From the NCBI GenBank assembly GCA_021325385.1, contig JAJPHH010000202.1, positions 1 to 64,000 on the forward strand: a DNA stretch of 64,000 nucleotides. Direction: 5' to 3'. Made by a program: the position numbers and the translations under genes. Positions 63,716-64,000 of this stretch are shown piece by piece (the stretch's first letter is position 1; the number at the start of each line of letters is the position of its first letter). The notes under the pieces were generated by a model. It had not been told where the DNA came from. It did not search any database and was given only the letters and a program-made list of their open reading frames with translations. The stretch is from Alphaproteobacteria bacterium (GTDB lineage Bacteria; Pseudomonadota; Alphaproteobacteria; Rhizobiales; Beijerinckiaceae).

Positions 63716-64000
63716 ATGCGCTATTCGGCCGAGGAAATCCGCCAACGCGTGCAATCGCTCGGGCCCTGGTTCCACAATCTCGATCTCGGCGGCGTCGCCA
63801 CCGCGCCCGATCATTTCCTCGGCGATTATCCGTCGGTGAAATGGAGCAAATTCGCCAACGCGATCGCCAGCGATCTGACCGGCAAGAGCGTGCTCGATAT
63901 CGGCTGCAACGCCGGCTTCTATTCGATCGAGATGAAGCGCCGCGGCGCGGCGCGCGTTCTCGGCGTCGATAGCGACGAGGATTATCTGGCGCAGGCGCGC
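63716..64000 (+). CDS. SAM-dependent methyltransferase (TIGR04290 type), cut by the window end
   Basis: The first 95 residues are visible. MRYSAEEIRQRVQSLGPWFH with NLDLGGVATAPDHFLGDYPS and KWSKFANAIASDLTGKSVLD match, from memory, the start of the TIGR04290 methyltransferase family. The SAM motif VLDIGCNAGFYSIEM, with the acidic VDSDEDYL, is intact. The gene starts 14 bp after the nucleotidyltransferase, so it belongs to the same operon and probably methylates the glycan or inositol derivative. The rest lies beyond the window. Confidence 0.85.
   Translation, partial: MRYSAEEIRQRVQSLGPWFHNLDLGGVATAPDHFLGDYPSVKWSKFANAIASDLTGKSVLDIGCNAGFYSIEMKRRGAARVLGVDSDEDYLAQAR

Overview
The window is GC-rich chromosomal DNA with proteobacterial gene content and ribosome binding sites. 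The gene set suggests an alphaproteobacterium of the Hyphomicrobiales, perhaps near Beijerinckiaceae/Methylocystaceae: a SorC-controlled smo/mtl polyol operon whose sorbitol dehydrogenase resembles that of Rhodobacter, a hopanoid-associated glycosyltransferase (hpnB), LigD/Ku, an MbtH-free inositol-phosphate/glycan cluster ending in a TIGR04290-type methyltransferase, and the GTCATTCCCGC..GCGGGAATCCAG palindromic repeats common in this group. The taxonomy is an inference. I saw no tRNA, rRNA, CRISPR array, prophage or intact transposase.

Layout. 1-3.2 kb: palindromic repeats, a DNA methyltransferase broken by an internal deletion, and a long non-coding stretch with an AT-rich dispersed repeat. 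3.3-14.4 kb: a polyol (sorbitol/mannitol type) locus: pentulose kinase, HAD phosphatase, SorC regulator, binding protein, two permeases, ATPase, mannitol dehydrogenase and two short-chain dehydrogenases. Polyols would be imported, oxidised to ketoses and the ketoses phosphorylated. 14.6-28.6 kb: envelope and housekeeping genes (a large AsmA-like protein, Bcp peroxiredoxin, M23 peptidase, SnoaL-like protein, TesA beside a YbbA/YbbP-type ABC exporter, methyltransferase, a frameshifted GNAT gene, ModE-like regulator).

28.7-33.1 kb: an orphan periplasmic binding protein followed by a PAS-GGDEF-EAL membrane protein. 33.3-40.5 kb: a DsbA-fold isomerase, an MHS-type transporter, an AIM24-like protein, an alpha/beta hydrolase, and a tightly overlapping run made of a Tat-exported FAD oxidoreductase and three unknown membrane or exported proteins. 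40.6-49.1 kb: an RbsABC-type sugar importer divergent from a LysR regulator and three catabolic enzymes (SAF-domain oxidoreductase, TIM-barrel isomerase/epimerase, PfkB kinase); the substrate cannot be named.

49.4-59.2 kb: small proteins with a textbook terminator, hpnB, a Nudix hydrolase, a nucleotidyltransferase-metallophosphoesterase pair, class I aldolase, HAD protein, and the NHEJ pair ligD-ku. 59.2-64 kb: a second copy of the AT-rich repeat, a tannase remnant, then a compact operon (inositol-phosphate synthase, histidine phosphatase, CgeB-like glycosyltransferase, sugar nucleotidyltransferase, methyltransferase cut by the window end) that looks like a little-described glycan or inositol-conjugate pathway and is my leading candidate for new biology.
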